From assembly GCA_023422565.1 (NCBI GenBank), contig JAFAGR010000077.1, forward strand, positions 1 through 64,000: 64,000 nucleotides of DNA, written 5' to 3'. Under the pieces are notes generated by a model that was given only the letters and a program-made list of their open reading frames with translations, had not been told where the DNA came from and did no database searches. The position numbers were made by a program, and so were the translations under genes. Source of the DNA: Bacteroidota bacterium. Lineage in GTDB: Bacteria; Bacteroidota; Bacteroidia; Chitinophagales; Chitinophagaceae. Shown here piece after piece: positions 63,263 to 64,000 of the stretch; the first letter of the stretch is position 1, and the number at the start of each line of letters is the position of its first letter.

Positions 63263-64000
63263 TTAGGCCATAGCTTCTTCGCCCATTTCGTTTTTAATAA
63301 AATCATACCCGCGTTCTTCCAGTTCAAGCGCGAGTTCTTTCGGGCCCGACTTCACTATCTGCCCATTGTACAATACGTGTACAAAATCAGGAACGATATA
63401 ATCAAGCAAACGCTGGTAGTGCGTGATGGCCAGAACCGCATTGTCTTTGCCGCGGAGTTTATTTACGCCGTCAGATACAATACGAATGGCATCAATATCC
63501 AAACCTGAATCAGTTTCATCGAGTACCGCGAGCTTTGGTTCAAGCATCGCCATTTGAAATATTTCATTCCTTTTCTTTTCACCGCCGGAAAAACCTTCGT
63601 TGAGCGGACGGCTCAAAAGGCTTTGATCCATTTCCATCATCTTCATCTTTTCCTTCATCAACTTCAAAAAGTTTACGGCATCAAGTTCTTCCTGCCCGCG
63701 ATATTTACGCACCTCGTTTACCGCGGTCTTAATAAAATTGGTTGTGCTCAGTCCCGGAATTTCAACAGGGTATTGAAAGGCAAGGAACAGGCCTTCGCCT
63801 GCGCGGGCTTCGGGAGAAAATTCCAACAGGTCTTTGCCGTTGAAGGTTACACTCCCTTCCAGCACTTCATATTCCGGGCGGCCCGCCAATACAGAAGCAA
63901 GCGTACTTTTCCCCGAGCCATTAGGGCCCATTATCGCGTGAACCTCACCCGCTTTTATTTCGAGGTTGATCCCTTTTAAAATTTTCTTTCCTTCAATTCC
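63263..64000 (-). CDS. sufC: SufC ATPase, 5' end cut by window
   Basis: ABC-type ATPase of SufBCD. The 245 visible residues include Walker A G-P-N-G-S-G-K-S-T, the signature F-S-G-G-E-K-K-R, and Walker B with L-D-E-T-D-S-G-L-D. The start codon lies beyond 64000; the frame remains open to the window edge (I-E-G-K-K-I-L-K-G-I-N-L-E-I-K-A-G-E). Confidence 0.95.
   Translation of the reverse strand, partial: GIEGKKILKGINLEIKAGEVHAIMGPNGSGKSTLASVLAGRPEYEVLEGSVTFNGKDLLEFSPEARAGEGLFLAFQYPVEIPGLSTTNFIKTAVNEVRKYRGQEELDAVNFLKLMKEKMKMMEMDQSLLSRPLNEGFSGGEKKRNEIFQMAMLEPKLAVLDETDSGLDIDAIRIVSDGVNKLRGKDNAVLAITHYQRLLDYIVPDFVHVLYNGQIVKSGPKELALELEERGYDFIKNEMGEEAMA

Overview
The window looks like a chromosomal segment of a Bacteroidota bacterium, most likely family Chitinophagaceae. 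Four kinds of evidence point there. Intergenic regions carry the Bacteroidota -7 promoter box TAnnTTTG. There are two large PKD-repeat surface proteins with type IX secretion (T9SS) sorting domains, each followed by a PorP/SprF-type outer-membrane gene. Menaquinone is made by the futalosine route (mqnB, mqnD). Several proteins match Bacteroidota-restricted families (DUF2795, fused E1 alpha/beta, divergent EF-P). No rRNA, tRNA, CRISPR array, phage or plasmid module was seen. Most of the content is core metabolism and housekeeping, with one IS-like element.

Layout. 0-4 kb: mqnD/mqnB (minus) diverge from a pterin-fatty acid group (two tandem PTPS-fold genes, folE, fabD). 4-14.5 kb: lipoprotein, mdh, efp, accB-accC, a fused 2-oxoacid dehydrogenase E1, an IS1595/ISXO2-like element, a LolD-type ATPase, DUF2795 and fabI. 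14.5-22 kb: recN, zinc-ribbon protein, Nif3-like protein, lipoproteins, DUF2200 and an M32 carboxypeptidase. 21.7-28.3 kb: a 1597-residue PKD protein, PorP/SprF and a very small protein that is almost only a T9SS sorting domain. 28.4-32 kb: grpE-dnaJ and a VWA protein. 32-36 kb: a tight four-gene minus-strand operon (SSS symporter, O-methyltransferase, glucosaminidase-LysM protein, HPRT). 36-43.4 kb: a LOG-family gene, then the second PKD protein-PorP/SprF pair with a FAD oxidoreductase and a barrel-like protein. 43.5-51.8 kb: recG (no standard start codon), a DEAD-box helicase, CvfB, an APP1-type phosphatase, a lipid kinase, an L,D-transpeptidase and a small acidic repeat protein. 51.8-56 kb: TRIC channel, GNAT, extradiol dioxygenase, DoxX, YceI and a small Rossmann protein facing a Crp/Fnr regulator. 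56-64 kb: a repeat-rich gap, a DUF937-like protein, a methyltransferase, an AraC-MGMT fusion, an HUH-transposase-like gene and the SUF operon (sufC-sufD-sufS-sufE-DUF59-Rrf2), which runs off the right edge.

How the genes work together. fabD, accB, accC and fabI supply malonyl-ACP and complete fatty-acid elongation. The SUF genes build Fe-S clusters and are probably sensed by the Rrf2 protein at the operon end. The PKD proteins are predicted T9SS cargo, with the PorP/SprF proteins as possible outer-membrane partners. recN, recG and the AraC-MGMT fusion serve DNA repair.

I did not find a clear-cut new defence or biosynthetic system. The observations most worth a second look are an EF-P whose modification loop is of the Arg32 type, an HUH-transposase-like protein that has lost its catalytic tyrosine, the recG start, the small acidic DxDD-H repeat protein, the near-naked T9SS sorting-domain protein and a diverged intergenic repeat family.
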